From Erpobdella octoculata (lineage: Eukaryota > Annelida > Clitellata > Hirudinida > Erpobdellidae): a stretch of 64,000 bases of DNA. Both the position numbers and the translations under genes were made by a program. Positions 35,286 to 48,243 of this stretch are shown piece after piece (within the stretch, counting starts at the first letter, position 1; the number at the start of each line of letters is the position of its first letter). The stretch lies in assembly GCA_963978895.1 (NCBI GenBank), contig OZ022238.1, positions 39,259,820 through 39,323,819 of the forward strand, written 5' to 3'. The notes below the pieces were generated by a model. That model was not told where the DNA came from and searched no databases. It worked only from the letters and a program-made list of their open reading frames with translations.

Positions 35286-36975
35286 CGCATAGGCGTAGAC
35301 TTCGGGGGGCAACGGGACAAGCTGCCTCCGGATCAAATCTTGCCTCTTCCGGGAAAAGTGTCTGCCTCCTCCGAAAAAATTAGGTATATTGCATTTTTAT
35401 TAATTTATGGGTATGTACATCTGTATTACTTCTCTGTTCATGTGCAAGCAGAAGAAAAAAAACCAACGTACAATGAAGCAGACAAGGTTAAATGCTGTTA
35501 CTTTAATGAACCGTCAAGGTTGTCATAGCCGGGGGTGGCAGTAAGGATAAGCTCCCACTGCCTATAAAGTGCTCCCTTATGGCGTGCGTCTTTTACAGTC
35601 TCTGACAACTAAGTCCAGCTCCTGGCCTACTTGCGTGGTTTAACTTCTAAGCCCGCGGAACTGCTTCAACTGACACTTGCTTCGGGCAGATGGGGTTCGT
35701 CAGCCCATGAGGGCAAGCCATCTAGGGGAAGGAAAAGCCTGACTTCAAACCGCTGCTGCCCATTCTTGGGATAAGGCTTCGGGAGTCAACCCCGAAGAAA
35801 AATCCGGAGTCGGAGTTCCTAAGGCGATCGACCGTCATCTATGATGTTCTTCCGACAACTCCGGAGTCGGAGTCCCTAAGGCGGTCGACTGTCATCTATG
35901 ATGTTTTTCCGACAACTTTTGCAGCCATGTCGGCTCCAAGCGTGGTGCCTGCACCCCTTGGGCCCAGTGGACGAAACCGAGAGGGAGACCCTGTTGTCTG
36001 GGCAGCGCAGGGCCTCCACACACCTCGCCCAGGCTTGCACCCTGGAAATGTCACTCCAGTCTCGCTTCATGGCGAGAGCACAAACAAGAACAGGAGTTTA
36101 CGGGTGTGCTGGGTCACCATGGTATAGGGAAAATAAATTAAAACGGCCAGAGACTACTAGAACTCTGTTGTTATCACAGCCTGTGTGTGACAAACACTTA
36201 GTTTCCAAACAAGGCATGTCCCAAGGCATCTTGGAGACATCCAAGATCAAATCATTGGCATCAGCTGGACTTGATAATTACCAGGCGCGACTCACTGAGC
36301 AACGTCCGCAGCACCAAAGCTTACCATAGCGCTGATTGCGATACAGACCACTCCCTGATCGCCTCAAAGATAAAGTTGTCCCCCAAGAGGCTCCACCTTT
36401 CCAAAAAGAAATGCCAACCAAAATTCAATACCTGCCAGACCACCCACCAAGTCAAGAACCAGGAGTTTATGGATCGGCTGGAGGAGCTGCAGAGCTGCGA
36501 CCAAGAGCCTAATGCAAAAGTCAGATTGAGCTCGCTCCGGAGTATTATTTACAGAACTGCTATCCAGACGTATGGCAAATAGGAGCACAAGAACACCGAC
36601 TGGTTCGAAGCAAATGCAGCAGACCATGAGCCCGTCATTGACGCCAAGAAAAAAGCATTAATCGACTACAAACACGATCCAAGTCAAAACAACTTTGAAG
36701 AGCCGTTGCGCAAATGACTATTGGCTTAAACTGGCGAATAGCATTCAACAAGCGTCAGACGCTGGCAACATAAGAAGCATGTATGTAGGCATCAAGCAAG
36801 CAACAGGCAAGTCAGCAAAGAAGACTGCACCCTTAAAATCTAAATCAGAGGAGACCATTAAAGACAAGGATAAGCAAATGGGAAAGTGGGTTGAGCACTA
36901 TCTGGAGCTGTATTCCGGAGAGAACTGGACGCCATAGAAGACTTGCCGGTCATGGAGGAGCTGGATGTTGAGCCG
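35286..36975 (+). mobile_element. RTE-like LINE, second copy, internally deleted
   Basis: Same family as 27970-29775. It has a G/C-rich 5' leader with a 57 bp tandem pair (ccggagtcggagttcctaag repeated at about 35805 and 35862). It then jumps into the endonuclease C-terminus. There, [18 protein letters not shown] and HSADCDTDHSLI (with the endonuclease SDH-type motif) can be read with breaks. It is lost shortly after the linker at about 36975. It gives the un-inverted order against which the first copy can be compared. Confidence 0.7.
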
Positions 36976-38382
<1,407 letters not shown>

Positions 38383-41300
38383 TCACAAATCAAGAGAATC
38401 AGTTTTTCCATAATCTTCCTTTGACTCTGAAATCTTCTTCAACATCATCCCAACCTGTACCAGCTTCTTGACTTTTGTAAACACTTCTTCCATCAAATTT
38501 GTGTCATCGACTGCCACTGTCTTTTCCATATTTTTGCTGATGTCAACCATCTCTCGTACATATTCTCTCAAGCTTTCAATCGTCTCCTGCAGCTGCTTTT
38601 TCTCAGCCGCAACCAATTTCTCAACACCACTGATTTCATCAAGCACTTTCTCCGCATCTTCCTTCAACCTAGTAATCAATATATAAATATATATACATAT
38701 TTACTAGCTGACCCGGCAAACGTTGTTTTGCCTTATAATTTATTTTAGTTTTTTTTATTAAAAGTTTAATGTACAAATTATGTCATTTAAAAAAAATCAA
38801 TCTCGAAGAGCAATCGAGTGTACAATGTTTTTTGTCAGTCCATCTTTAGCCAACACAAACAGTATAATTGTCCGTGAGAAACACATGGCGTGCCCAAATC
38901 TAAGCCACAAACAGACATCGTTTGGCTTTGCGACTTATTAATTGTCATTGCGAATGCCAATCTAATTAGAAATTGAACTCGTTTGAATTCAATATGCACT
39001 TCTGTAGAAATCATTGAGATCCGTGGCAGCAAATCACTTTCGCCTCGGAACTTGCCATTCAAAATGTTTTTCATCAATTTTTTAATTACTAATTGCGTGC
39101 CATTGCACAGTCGCGGTGGTTTCAAATTCCGAAGTAGAATAACCGGAGATCCAACTTTAAGTTGTAGATGATGCGGTGACATGCCTGGCAAATCCAATGA
39201 GTTCAAAAACTCAGTTGGATAATTTACGGCTTCGCTGGCATCGCAAACTGTATCAATCGATTTGTATGACACCAATTTGCCTGGCAACAACTGCTCTATC
39301 TTGAAACTTATATCATTGACGTCCACATTTTTTGCTGCCAAAATGACTCATTCTGCCAGCCACTCATTATTCATGTATTGTGTGTGTAAATTGGGAAATA
39401 CGCTGTCAATGAGAGACTTTTGCGAATTAACAATTGTGCAGAAATCGGTTGGCAATTTTATGCAGCCAGTATTTTGATGGACAGCAACTTTTCCATCACC
39501 GATATCTAAAAATTGTTTTGAGAATGTGTCGGCAGATGGAACTTGAAACATTTGAACTCGCATGTTTACTTTTGGCTGCACTATTTCAACATAACCCCAC
39601 AGTGCCGATGATTTCAAGCAAGCATTGAATTCATCGGCGTAAGTTGAACGGGGAATGACGGGAAGTGTTTGTTTGAAATTCCTGAAAGAAGTAACAGAGT
39701 GCCGCCAAATAGTTTTTCATTGTTTTTTTTTATATCTTTTAGTGTCCTGTTCAACGCCTCAAGCAAATGTTTGTGTGCCATAGTGCATTCATCCCAGATG
39801 ATAATTTTACATTGTTTCAGCACTGTGGCCATGGATGATTGCTTTTTTATGTTGCACATTGCATCTGGGTTATTTTTAATATTCAGTGGCAGCTTAAGTG
39901 GTGAATGAGCTGTTTTGCCTCCATCCAATAAAGTTGCTGCAATGCCAGACGATGCAACGGCCAAAGCTATGCCATGCTGACTCTTTTTTGAATTTAAGCG
40001 CATGGCAATGGGGACATTCTTTATCCATAGCACCAATCGTCACTTTCGAATGAGAGTAATATTCAATATCCGGCTCATACTGAAATGCTAGGCGAAGGAA
40101 CGAATCAGATAAAAATTCTCGATATAGTTGCTGGCTCTGTCGATCGCTTGCTCTGCGAGTGTTAACTACTAACCGGCGACCTTGTCTTTGTTCCACTTGT
40201 CGTTGTTGATTTTGTTCAGCTCGTGCTTCTTGTGATTGTGATTCACGCAATTCACCACGTTCACACGCACATTTGAATTATGTTGTAGGATTTGTTCGTC
40301 TGTTCTTTGAGCTCTTCTATTTCGGATGTTTTTAGCATAATTTGTTCTACGATCCAAATTGCCTCTTTGGCGTCTTGCTAGCATTGTTCACTGTACTGTA
40401 AGTCAAGCACTGAGTATAATAGTACTAATAATTTGATTTCAATTAAAGTTATTGCTGAACTACAATTAAGGGAAATACATAGGTTGCTCAGAGCTTTCGA
40501 ATTTTACAAAATTTAGTTAAAATTGGTATTTTCCCAACGTAGAAAAAATCCTAGTATCAAATTAATTAATCAACAATATTAAAAATATTAGATAATTCAA
40601 CAGTGTATATTAAATTAACTAATTACCAAATCAGTTATTAACTTCAAAAACTTTCATTAAAGAACATTAAAAATTAGTAAAAAAGTTAATATTCTGGTTT
40701 CGGTACTAATATATTATTATCCAGTTGACAGAATGCGCTGAGTAAATTTTTTTTACAATCTGTTTAAAGTTTATTGCTAGTGTTCCGTCCTGTCAGCAGC
40801 AAAAATTTCTTAACCTCAAGAAACTTGGTTCTGTGCTCTGAAGCGACTTGCAGTAGGTACTGCTTCTGTTCTTCATTTTGTGTGAAGGAGGAATTAAAAT
40901 CTTGAATCCGCTTGACTCCTCGCTTGGCAACATTATTTAACACTCTCAGCATTCTGAGTTCATGCTTGGCATTCTGGAATTCTTCATCTTGTCCCCATTG
41001 ATCTGGTTCTACATCTGTTAGAAACTTGGTTGACAATTAAAGTATTTCAAAGAAGTGCATGGTATTGACAGAGAGATACAAAGTCTTATAACTGTTTGCT
41101 TTCAATACTGCTCAGCTGCACTTGTTATTCACTTATGTACTATAACTGCCTGGAAAGAGCCATGAAACTGCAGTCAGAATCCCGGCATTTATGGCCTTAT
41201 ATTTCACCAGCAATTTGAAGAGAATTAGGTCATTTGATGATGATGCAGTAGCATTTGGGCAAGATGCCCGGGCCTTAGTGTACACAAAAGTAGCAAACCG

Positions 41301-44300
41301 GCTGATATCTCGGAGTGCCTTCTCTTCAGGTGCAGTCAATTGGAACTGGTCCTTAAACATCCATACTTTGATAATGTATAAAGCCTTTGCCATTCATCTG
41401 ACCTGATGGATGGCATCCGGAGCCATCATTTGAATATCATGTGGAAAAATTATTTTTTTTCTCAGAAAATAAGCTTTAATACAAAATTCTGTCAAAATTG
41501 CTGTTCTCGCAACGTAGAAAAAAAATTCATAGTATCAAATTAAGTAATCAACAATATAAAAAATATCAAATGATTTTTTCATTTGCTTTCATTGCCACAG
41601 CTCGATTGGATAACAGAAGGTTTGTTAATTTTCACTTTCAACGTTTGGAAACAATCAAGCAAGTAAACAAGCAAACAAAAAAAACAAGAAAGCAAGGCCA
41701 ACGGTGAAGTTAAAATAAGGGATTTAAAAGCCAACATGCCACGTAAAATGTTAAATAATTACAAATCAAAAGCTTACTTTCTCAAATTTTTTGCCATCTC
41801 CATCTTCAATTCGACTTCAAATTTGAAGCTTAAATAAATGCTTGAAAAACAAACACCGTTGTTAAAAAATCTTGATCATTTACCGATGATGACTTGTCTA
41901 TACTATTATGCACGGACCGGGATATTTATTATAGGATTATCTGAACGGGCCGGGATTTAGACCTGTAAAAATGAACCGGGCTGGACTCAATTCAGTACGG
42001 GACGGGCCTGGAGCTTAGTGTTCATAGGCAGGGATGTCATTTAGATGGTAGGGGAAGTTTCCCTCAAGGAAGAATTTAAAAAATAGAGAATATTTCGAAA
42101 AAAATTGTATAAGTACATACGACTACCCACTCCGGTCATCAGCTATTTTTGGAGACAAAAGTATATAAGGTTTTAGAAATATTTTAGAAAAATTATCCCT
42201 TCACGGCAATATGCTATTTCTGAAAAAAAAAACTTAGGCATTAAGTATGAAAAAAATTAAGCATTAAGTAACACAAAATTAAAAATGTTTAGACATTTGA
42301 AAAGTTGTACCCCCTCCCCATGATTTTGCAAACGTTTTGCCACCCCACGGCTTACTTAAAATGACGCCGGTGCATATTTCACACGTCATATATTCAAAGT
42401 TTAAATTTTACTGACCTTTCATCCGTTACGACGTCGAGCGCGGTTTGTGATTTTATTACGTCTGTGACCAGCCCCTTCATGCAACTGTATAATAAAAAAA
42501 CAAGAGCTTTATTATTTGAGTTACTTATGAATGCCGCAAATCCATGCTCTTAAATTTATTATGGGTTGCAATTATCAATTGTCATGTTGCTCATTTTTAA
42601 CTATAAACGTTTATGGCAGATGCATCTCACCTAACTAAACCCGAGCCGATCAAACACAGTTGAGCATTTTTGTTATTAGCAAAAATAAATATAAATAAAT
42701 ATCTATTATAAATATTTTGTATATTTATTTGCAACTATCTCGAATATCTTTAAATAAAAAATAAATCTAATAATTAATTTATTTAAAAAAAATTACATTA
42801 AAAAATTTTTTAGTTATTAATTTATTAATAATAAATTTATTTATTTACAAAAAATTACATTAAATTTTTTTCAGTTATTAATTTTTTTTTTATTATTTAA
42901 CTGAATTTATTATTTAATTACTATTACAGTTAAAGTCATTCACCGTATTTCAGTTACTATTACTATTACACTTAACTGACCATTATTTTTTTTTATTATT
43001 TTCTGATTTCAGTTAGTGTTACAGTCAACTTGAACATCACTGGTTCCCGGTCGTTTTCCCGCTCTCGACTGCTCTCCCGTTCCCGGTCGCTTTCTATTTC
43101 TTGCTCGCTCTTTCGCTCTCGGTCGCTTTTCCGTTCCAGCTTGTTCTCCCGTTTCCGTTTCCGCTCATTCTCCCGTTCCCGTTTCCGCTCGCTCTCCCGC
43201 TCCACTCATTTTGTGACCGATTTTAATTTTTCTCACAAAAACCTTCCCCCATTGACTCTCAAGGTTGTATGAAAATTTCATTACGATCCTATGCATAGTA
43301 TAGCAATGCATAAAGGACATACATACACACAGACAGTCATTTATATATATATAGTTTTTTTTAACTATTTTCTAATTTCTAATTTTGTATGTTTTTTATA
43401 TTAAAAAAATAAACAATAATGCTAAGATTGAAAGCATGATTTTTTAATTATTATATAAATTATAATGTAAAATAAATTAATACTAAAAAAAATATAGAAA
43501 GATATGTCAAAATGTTACGACAGCGTCTTTTGTTTTTTCAACGAAACAAGGCGGCTCTGTGAGCAGCTTATATTGAGAACTCGCCGTGGCAGTTGCTCAT
43601 GATCAACATTATTTAACAACTAAATGCTTTCTCTTTCGATAAAAAGGAACACTAACACTTCTGTTTAATCCACTTATGCCGTATGAGCTGTTCTTTTCTG
43701 CTCTGAACTACTTTTTTTTTATACAAACTAAACTAATGCAATTTTGAATATCTCGATCTGCGTGACTAATTTTTAGATTCTTTGATTAATTTTATTTGTC
43801 CGGATGTCCATAGGATGTCGACGGACGTTTTGAAGTTCGGAAGATCATTATAGTATTTGACCACTTCAAAAAATGTATAGTTTAAGTTAAAAAAATAAAA
43901 TTTAAAAAATTTACCAAGCAAAAATTATAAATAAATAAATTAAACAAGCCCATTGATAATGACGACAAAAACTTTCATAGTCATAATAACTATAAACATC
44001 TTTTGCTTACTAACCGCCAAAGAAATGTTTTGACAATGTCTTTATAAAATTTTATAACTGTCTGTATGTATTTTTAAATTAGCTTTCGCTTGTTTATACT
44101 AACAAAAGCAAGGCAAATCTAAAACAAACAAGTTATAGACCAGAAGTTGGTAGCAAATGTAGTCGGTGTCTTGAGTGAAGTCTCAACTCAACAAACGATT
44201 ACATTTTTTTATAAACTGTTGATCAGGTACAGTCGTGTGACTAGCAACTAAAAACAAAACATAAACTCCTGAAATACTAACTTCTTCCAAATAGTATAAG

Positions 44301-45665
44301 ACTCATAGACGGTTGTTATAAACACCGCGTTGCTGCCGTAGTTAGCATAGGTTTTTGTCTTTCCCTTTTTACTACGCCTATATTAATTTGCTTTCATGTT
44401 TGATGTTTGTTTCATGGGCTTTCTTAACGCTTTCTTTAAAGCACTTTTAACGGTTGTAAAAATTTGATTTTTTGCATGCAGTTGTTATATCCGTATTCAG
44501 ATTTAAAAAAATAAAAAAAGATTTAAACACTAAAAATAATAAAAATAATTTTTTTAAAACAACGCTTGTATATAAATTTACTAAAAACTTAAAAATAATA
44601 TTTATGTGTATGGTATGTAATAAATTTTTTGAACCAAATTTTTTATTCGGAAGATAAAAGTAAAAGCGTTTTATGTATTAAACTATCATATATTATTTTT
44701 TAAGTTTTTAAAATGAAAAGTTTGGTTCAACATTTTTTATTACGTACACTTAAATAATATTTTTAAGTTTTTAGTACATTTATATATAAGCGTTGCTTCA
44801 AATTTTTATTTTTATTACTTATTATTGTACATTACATAAAATAAAATGAATCTATAACCTACCTTTTTGCTCTCTTTTCTTCGGCACGTTTCAATTCAGT
44901 CTTTTTTCTCTGCTCTGACTCTTTCAACTTTCTTCTCTCCGACTCAGCCTTCATCCACTCAATTTCAGTTTTTCTTCTTTCAACTTCTTCTGTCTTTCTT
45001 CTGTCTGTTTCTGCTTTTCTCCATTCTGCTTCAGTTTTTCTTCTCTCAGCTACATCTGCTTTTCTTTTTTCTATTTCAGCTTTTCTCCACTCCGCTTCTG
45101 CCTTTCTAAACTCTGCTTCAGCTTTTCTTCTTTCGGACTCTACATTTTGTCGTTCTGTTTCTGCATTTCTCCATTCGAGTTCGGATTTTCTGTAAGCTGC
45201 TTCCACCTTCTGTCTCTCCTCGTCTGAACTCCTCATCTCGTCAATCATTAACTTCTTAAACTCGGCCCTTTCTTCAGCAAGTACTTTCACCATCTGTGAA
45301 TTTTGGTGAGCCGCCTCGTCCTTCAATGCCTGTTCCACTTGGAGTATCAAATCTGACACCGATGTGACAATCCGTTCTCTCTTTTCTACCATTTTCACAC
45401 CCATTTCTTTCAAAGATTCGTTTGTGTTTGCGTTCCACAACATTTTTTGCTCAAACAGCTTGTTGTCAACATAAACTTTCCAATCAGAAAAGGATTGAAC
45501 GAGTTCTATCCGAACATCGTCCATCATATCCTTCTTATACTCTAACATGCTAGCTTCAACCATAGACATGGTTAGTGGAATTGTTGCGCTGCTCTGTGTC
45601 TGTTGAGACGACACTGGGTTCACCCTAATATCTCTGCTTTTTCTGGTCTTCTCTGGAGAGCCCAT
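38383..45665 (-). CDS. Predicted two-exon coiled-coil protein, function unknown
   Basis: Exon 1 is 45665-44863 (ATG at 45665; an in-frame ATG at 45731 is also possible). It ends at a strong donor, AG then GTAGGT. Exon 2 is 38668-38383, after an acceptor ending TTACTAG. The split codon is AG|G in both, and the frame continues to a stop, giving about 362 residues. The N-terminus is S/T/Q-rich. From about residue 150 a long charged helix repeats units like RRKAEAEWRKAE, and exon 2 continues with heptads (LKEDAEKVLDEISGVEKLVA). The 6.2 kb intron is filled with transposon remains. I do not recognise the family. Joining the two exons is inference from phase and coiled-coil continuity; exon 1 alone is solid. 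Confidence 0.5.
38702..40390 (-). mobile_element. Family D Helitron with helicase remnant
   Basis: On the minus strand the decayed coding part is followed by tcgattgctcttcgagattg, a GGCAAA/TTTGCC hairpin and CAGCTAG followed by T. The 3' end is 34 bases upstream of the exon 2 acceptor of the coiled-coil gene. Confidence 0.75.
38835..40384 (-). pseudogene. Helitron Rep-helicase remnant lacking the HUH nuclease part
   Basis: Pieces in order: an N-terminal region with DIEYYSHSKVTIGAMDKECP and CPHCHALKFKKE, typical of the Helitron N-terminal domain. Then at once Pif1-helicase sequence: VASSGIAATLLDGGKTAHS, IIIWDECTMAHKHLLEALNR (Walker B), SPVILLRNLKPPRLCNGTQL, LAFAMTINKSQSQT and a SHGQLY C-terminus. 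The HUH nuclease region that should lie between is gone, so an internal deletion joins the N-terminus to the helicase near 39990-40030. Several frame breaks follow. Confidence 0.8.
40391..40763. other. No gene seen
   Basis: AT-rich intronic sequence on the minus strand. Nothing is recognised. Confidence 0.45.
40764..41425 (-). pseudogene. Decayed ORF of an uncharacterised dispersed family
   Basis: On the minus strand MAPDAIHQVR is followed by TGA where a tryptophan would be expected, then MAKALYIIKVWMFKDQFQLT. After a gap, VAKRGVKRIQDFNSSFTQNE and EQKQYLLQVASEHR follow. I have an impression of similar phrases in uncharacterised proteins of many invertebrates, but I know no function. Two frames and the stop mark it as decayed. 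It lies in the putative intron of the coiled-coil gene. Confidence 0.45.
41426..43035. other. AT-rich stretch with repeat debris
   Basis: Contains a family A-like gacgggccgggcc fragment (about 41890-42010), a dispersed CTGATGACC repeat piece (about 42118-42210) and low-complexity T/A runs (42660-43010). No gene is seen. Confidence 0.5.
43040..43352 (-). mobile_element. Family B / family C mosaic
   Basis: C/T-rich minisatellite of family B type runs straight into the family C body (gactctcaaggttgtatgaa, cattacgatcctatgcatag) and a TA end. It shows the two families sharing sequence rather than just lying side by side. Confidence 0.5.
43353..44555. other. No gene seen
   Basis: AT-rich, with no supported open frame or repeat structure. 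Confidence 0.5.
44560..44805. mobile_element. Imperfect inverted repeat, MITE-like
   Basis: Arms of about 75-85 bases: aacgcttgtatataaattta at the left and its diverged reverse complement ending tatataagcgtt at the right, around a 70 bp centre. It sits just 3' of coiled-coil exon 1, in the intron. There is no coding capacity. Confidence 0.55.
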
Positions 45666-45952
45666 TTTGAACGGCAATTTTTGAAAATAGTTACAACAAA
45701 CAGTTAGCAAAAAACAAAAACAGTCAAACAAATTAAAAAAACAACGTTAGGTCTTGGGAGACGTTATATATACTTACCTGAATAAATGCGTTCAAACTAC
45801 GTCATAGGTTTAACCGTTTAAATTTACGTCATTTTTTAAAGAAATGGATAAATTATTTTTAGCATTTTCAAAATTAATTATTTGGTACCATGGAAAGAAC
45901 AAATGTTATTTGAAAAATTATTGATCGCTGTCGATCAATTTATTTGACCACA
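45666..45952. promoter_or_regulatory. Upstream region of the coiled-coil gene
   Basis: Contains a donor-like CAG then GTAAGT on the minus strand at about 45775, which could end a 5' untranslated exon. I see no matching acceptor before the ATG, so this is weak. No TATA box can be singled out in AT-rich DNA. Confidence 0.25.
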
Positions 45953-47217
45953 TATAGGGAAGATGAGACGATTTTCAGACTTACTAAGTTGGTTGGCTTA
46001 TTTCTGTTTATTAACAAACATTTTTGCACCAGCCTTGTAGTTTTGTATCTTAGCCGTATTATCTAACAATTAAAATTTGTACATCTCGAACGGAAAGCCC
46101 TCAGTAGCGTTTTTAGTAAAGGTCCTAAATTGTCTCATCTTAGGCAACTAGATGCCTAAGATGAGACAGAGGGTTGCCTATGATGAGACAACGTTGAAAT
46201 CTTCAATTTTAAAGCATTTAAAACAAATTTTGCCAGATTTAATCATTTAAACAAATTAATTAAACTATAATCAACAAAAATAATAATTTTTATACTCTAG
46301 ACTCCACTAATAAAAAAAATTTTTGTTTTCGTTTGTTAACCAAACAAAATAAGGCTCCAACAATCGTAGTCACTTAAACAGTTTTTACAAATGTAAGTTT
46401 TTGATTTTTTACAGCCGTGTACTTGCTCAGCAAGTGCGTTAGTTGTAGAAGAAACAAAATCCACTTGCAGAAAATCCGCTTTTTTAGATTTGCTCTTCGT
46501 GAACGGCTCACAACAAACGAGACATCAATACTTTTAGTGTGTGATGCATGACCAATTAAAACTTAACAAGTGATTTAACAACGATTGGTTTAATATTGCC
46601 GATAAAGTGTGGTAAATACTGTTTAAATACTTCCTATCTGCTTCCTGCATGATTCTCACTGTGATTTTCTTTTGTGTAAAATAGCATAATTAAAAAATTC
46701 AAGTCAAACCTAATAACAGTAGTATATATTTAATGTTTTGTCAAGAAACTGCTGGCTACAATAAACAAATTTATTATCTTTGTTTAATCTTTTTGCCTCG
46801 TCTCATCTTGGGAAACTATTAGATGTCTCATCTTAGGAACTAGTATACCATTGCACTTAATTCACCATGGTGTAGGCAATAACGCACATTAAAATTTAAA
46901 AAATGCACAAATAAATACAATAAATAAAAAAAAACAAAAATGTTATTTTAGATTTTTTATAATTCTCGCACACAAACAATAATGAATGCTTACCTTGAAT
47001 TGAGAAACCCGACTAAATAGCACCAAATTCTTATGATAATTCTTAAAAATACCACTCTTGTTTTTTCTGCCCGAAAAAAGAAGAAAGGATGCAAACAATT
47101 CAGAAGCTATAATCGAAAGTAAAATTTCATTTTAAACCAGAACCATCGGAATTTTATAGGCGCTGTCTCATCTTAAGAACCGTCTCATCTTATGTAACTT
47201 TCCCCTAGTTAAACTCA
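45953..47217. mobile_element. DNA transposon, non-autonomous, with GATGAGAC subterminal repeats
   Basis: The left end TAGGGAAGATGAGACG and the right end (reverse complement) TAGGGGAAAGTTACATAAGA then TGAGACG are related inverted termini. Several inner copies of taagatgagac or gtctcatctta lie at both ends and in the middle (46125-46190, 46800-46850, 47160-47200). No transposase is seen. I cannot assign the superfamily. Confidence 0.5.
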
Positions 47218-48243
47218 TCCTGGACCTAAAATGGTAATAGCTAGATGCAAAGCAAATGGGAGAGCTGGAAGCTGTAGATAAAAAATATAAAGTAGAAGAT
47301 TCATTTAAATAATAATATTAATTTAGTAAATGGGGTAACAAATTACAATTGTATAGTTTATTTGTCGAAGTTGAACGAAAATGAAAATGAAATTGATTTG
47401 GTAATATAGTAGTTTTTAAGTTAAATTTGTTTGATAGACATAGACAGAGAATCTATATATATATATATATATCCAAAATGCCTTTTTTGCCTTCAAAAAC
47501 CTTCCTATGACCTGTGCTATGGCATTTCCGATGTTTTGCGGAAAACCCTACAGAAACCTACTGAAAAATATTAGTTTGGCTAGACTGTTTTTAACTAATT
47601 GCAGAGATTTAAAACCCGTGAAACTCTCTCGTGACAGTCGTGACTGCGTCAGTGAACTGTTTAATCTTTTTTACACGCTTTGGAAGCGAAATAATAAAAT
47701 TACCAAATCATCACAGCTCTTGGAGCCAGCTAAGTTTAGGTTGTAGGTAGTTGAACAGATTTTTGAATAAAACAGTTAATACCTGATGATAGCTTGACTC
47801 CCACTGAACCTGTTGCACTGTAATACTTTGGTTATCAGCAATAATCTACGGTTAGATCCACACGTCAAAAAAAGCCAATCAATAGTTGGGGTATTTGTTA
47901 AATCCGCGGCATGAAGAAATCAGGAAAAATTTTCATTCTTGTTTCAGTTTTCATTCTTACTATAAATAATTACTTCTGTAAAAACTTGTCGTTAAATCAT
48001 CTTAGCTTATTTAGACAAATGAAAGCGCTTTAAGCTTTCTATTTTTTGCTGAACCTGCTGGTGGAGTTCTAAATGTTTTTTTAGATATTATTTGGTTTTT
48101 TTAAAATATCTGTTAAATTTCAGAACTATTGATGGTCGAGGAGTGAATTTAGTAAAAAACCTAGCCTTAGGTTTCAGCTAAACAAAATAAAGTTACAAAC
48201 TAAGTAAAAAATTAAAGTTAATTTTTTTTAAACGTATAGGTAA
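47218..48243. other. No gene seen
   Basis: One 79-codon frame at 47507-47746 starts with ATG but has no family resemblance or splice support, so it is not called. Confidence 0.4.

Noticed and set aside
44867..45109. Plus-strand frame rich in F and L
   Set aside because: Antisense of the charged coiled coil, with no other support.
45770..45780. Donor-like CAG/GTAAGT upstream of the coiled-coil gene
   Set aside because: No AG acceptor with a suitable tract lies between it and the start codon, so a 5' untranslated intron cannot be supported there.
47507..47746. 79-codon frame with normal-looking composition
   Set aside because: No homology recognised, no splice or poly(A) support, and close to the length expected by chance.
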